DNA of 64,000 nucleotides from Cytidiella melzeri (taxonomy: Eukaryota; Basidiomycota; Agaricomycetes; Polyporales; Irpicaceae). The translations under genes were made by a program, and so were the position numbers. Positions 62,245 to 64,000 of this stretch are shown in pieces (position 1 is the first letter of the stretch; each line of letters opens with the position of its first letter). The notes below the pieces were generated by a model that was not told the origin of the DNA, did not search any database, and worked only from the letters and a program-made list of their open reading frames with translations. The stretch lies in contig JABYQR010000028.1 in NCBI GenBank assembly GCA_022592445.1, positions 170,757 to 234,756 of the forward strand. Direction: 5' to 3'.

Positions 62245-64000
62245 TTACTGTCCATACATATTTGCATTTCTACCAAGGAAACCCGTGTCCAGATGCTTGC
62301 CAAAATCAGACAAGAATGGTGCAGCTCCAGGATTAATGCCCATACGCTCTGCCACCAGGAACCTGTGGTAGTGAGCATACGCAAGTCTGTCCCCCCCCTT
62401 CCAATCCTTCACTTCATGTTGCAAGGCATTGCCTGCAATAAAGCAAGCATCTCCAGGATGATATCGCACACTTGCACCAATATCCGGTAGATCCAGCTTG
62501 CAGTCTTGATCTGTACCACAGCTGAATAGAAGATCATACCAGGCAGGGCGGCCAAGTCGGTCCCGATGAGAAGGAGTAACCCGGTTACCAATAACCGCTA
62601 TACCAGAAAACACTGAGGGCCAAAAGCCACTTTGACTATATGTTGCCTCAACTCCAACACCATTGATTCCGTTATGGACCATCTTCATCCCGGCCAGAAA
62701 TTGAGTAGGAGCAGCTAGACAAGTTGCTGCATTGAGAACATATTCTGCTGGCCGTATGCGCCGGAGCCATTTCCCTACATCTCTATTTGCAAGCATTGAG
62801 CTTTGATGAATAGGATAGCGTAGAGTCTTTGCTGCTGGTCAGAAAATGTCAGATTAACACAAAAAGCGTACCTCATGTCCCTGAGCAAACCAGCATACTG
62901 AAATATCTGTTACTCCAAGAAGGCTGCCAGTGGGACGGTATAGATTTTTTCGAGATCTCCAAGTAGTTGATTTGTCCGTGATGTTGTTTTGCAATTCAGA
63001 GGAGATGTGTTTGCAGCCATTGTACATTGTCTCCTTGGGTTTTTTGACATGAACGCACATTCTATGTTCAGATCAAGATGTATACGTACTTTTCTTGATT
63101 GGAATAGTAAGCGCGGCAGCACCCATACTAACACTTGTCCATGTTGATCAACAATTACAGATGGCTCATTCAAATCCCCCAGGTATGTTGATCCAAAATA
63201 TTTCCGCAGTGTTTCAGTATCCCGCTTCTTCCCTTCAGATGAATCAACTTGGAAGGCCTTTGCTTTTGCTGACCAGGCTTCAAGACCCCAAGGAACGCAG
63301 CTGCAAATTGATGATGAGAGCATATTCATGTCAGTGTTTGTTTATGCACAAGGAACATGTGGAGCAGCATCGATCATGTATAAGGCACATGTGAGCAGAT
63401 CATGCATTTGGCCAAACAACTTGCAAATGACATGCTGAATGCGTAGAAGTCAGCCTATATATTGCAGCCATGTGCACATGATAGCAAGCCGGCAGCTGTG
63501 CCCATATATAGTCAGCAATTATGCATGCTGTGTGCTATGTATAGTATGGCCAGATGTGAGAAGCAACAACATCTATAGCAGTGAAGTAGACATGGCAGCA
63601 AGCCAATGTTCAGCGTATATATAGCTGCTATAATCACATTATATGCGTAATTTGAGGCCATAGATTGACTCGGATCCAGCAAGTGCAATACTATGTATAG
63701 ATATCAAGTGCATGTGGGAGATATCAATACATAGGACAGCAGATGCGTGCTTGCAAATAGCATCTACGTGATCGAAGGCAGAATATTCTGCAAAAAGTAC
63801 CCAAAGCCTGGCAAGTAGAAAGGTGAATTGAAATGCTCACATGGGTTGAGTATTGCACATGCCACTGTCAGAGCAACATTCTGAAGCTCCCATTCTTGAA
63901 CATCACTGGCTGAGACATCAATATCCGCCCATTTCCTATAAAGCTTCTCTCGTTCATCCATCAAAACCTTGTACACCACATGTCGCTCCCGAGACTTCTT
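62245..64000 (-). CDS. TET/JBP-type 2-oxoglutarate/Fe(II) oxygenase, C-terminal part
   Basis: Member of the fungal TET/JBP dioxygenase family (2OGFeDO); relatives oxidise 5-methylcytosine or thymine in DNA. The last exon (62245-about 62848) holds the double-stranded beta-helix: SVFSGIAVIGNRVTPSHRDR with iron ligands His (62566-62568) and Asp (62560-62562), then GRPAWYDLLFSCG, LPDIGASVRYHPGD, the third ligand His in NALQHEV (62416-62418), and the 2-oxoglutarate Arg in GGDRLAYAHYHR (62386-62388). Upstream exons read SCVPWGLEAWSAKAKAFQ, EPSVIVDQHGQVLVWVLPRL and GVTDISVCWFAQGHE. Two introns are required (about 63046-63101, 56 nt; and about 62849-62895), both with AAG acceptors. A further coding-like block, 63840-64000, leads off the right edge; its link across about 540 bp is unresolved. 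The gene is partial here. Confidence 0.85.

Overview
This window is fungal nuclear DNA, most likely from a mushroom-forming basidiomycete (Agaricomycetes). The genes are split by many short introns, mostly about 50-60 nt with GT..AG ends. They are packed tightly on both strands. The protein set is typical of this group: an FKS-type glucan synthase, a PTC7-type phosphatase, a fungal TET/JBP oxygenase and a DUF6589 protein. I could not assign genus or species. Exons were joined by eye from reading frames and splice consensus, so outer limits are firmer than individual intron borders.

Layout. From 1 to about 53.3 kb lies a conserved, gene-dense core. In order it holds: an MFS drug-transporter N-terminus (off the left edge), Ran GTPase, a LEA2-domain membrane protein, a DUF726 (TMCO4-like) hydrolase, the mitochondrial i-AAA protease YME1, a 79-residue Cys/His-rich protein, the TFIIH helicase XPD/Rad3, and a membrane-anchored TPR-like protein. 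Then come a coiled-coil protein, 1,3-beta-glucan synthase, an unknown protein, a leucine-rich-repeat-like protein, a PTC7-type PP2C phosphatase, dipeptidyl peptidase III, a FHIP dynein adaptor, a DNAJC9-like J protein and a secreted GPI-anchor candidate. The core ends with a UPF0658-like membrane protein, a SET methyltransferase, a short-chain dehydrogenase, and a long disordered nuclear-type protein with a KEN box. Several neighbours are divergent pairs with under 300 bp between start codons.

From about 53.9 kb to the right edge the character changes. A DUF6589-family gene is broken by a 707-bp solo LTR with a perfect 5-bp target-site duplication, and also carries two in-frame stop codons. 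AT-rich DNA follows, holding two different tandem-repeat arrays: about 127-145 bp x 7, and 286 bp x about 3.5. Next are an orphan ORF and a small duplication. The window ends in a 2-oxoglutarate/Fe(II) oxygenase of the fungal TET/JBP family, which continues past the right edge with its metal-binding HxD...H and a downstream Arg intact. TET/JBP genes in basidiomycetes are known to have expanded together with DNA transposons, so this end is best read as an accessory, transposon-shaped region next to a conserved core.

Functional themes. Several core products are predicted to be mitochondrial (YME1, the TPR protein, the PTC7-like phosphatase). Two enzymes, DPP III and the short-chain dehydrogenase, have in-frame upstream ATGs that add acid-free, Arg-rich leaders, suggesting possible dual localisation. 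No tRNA, rRNA or CRISPR array was recognised.
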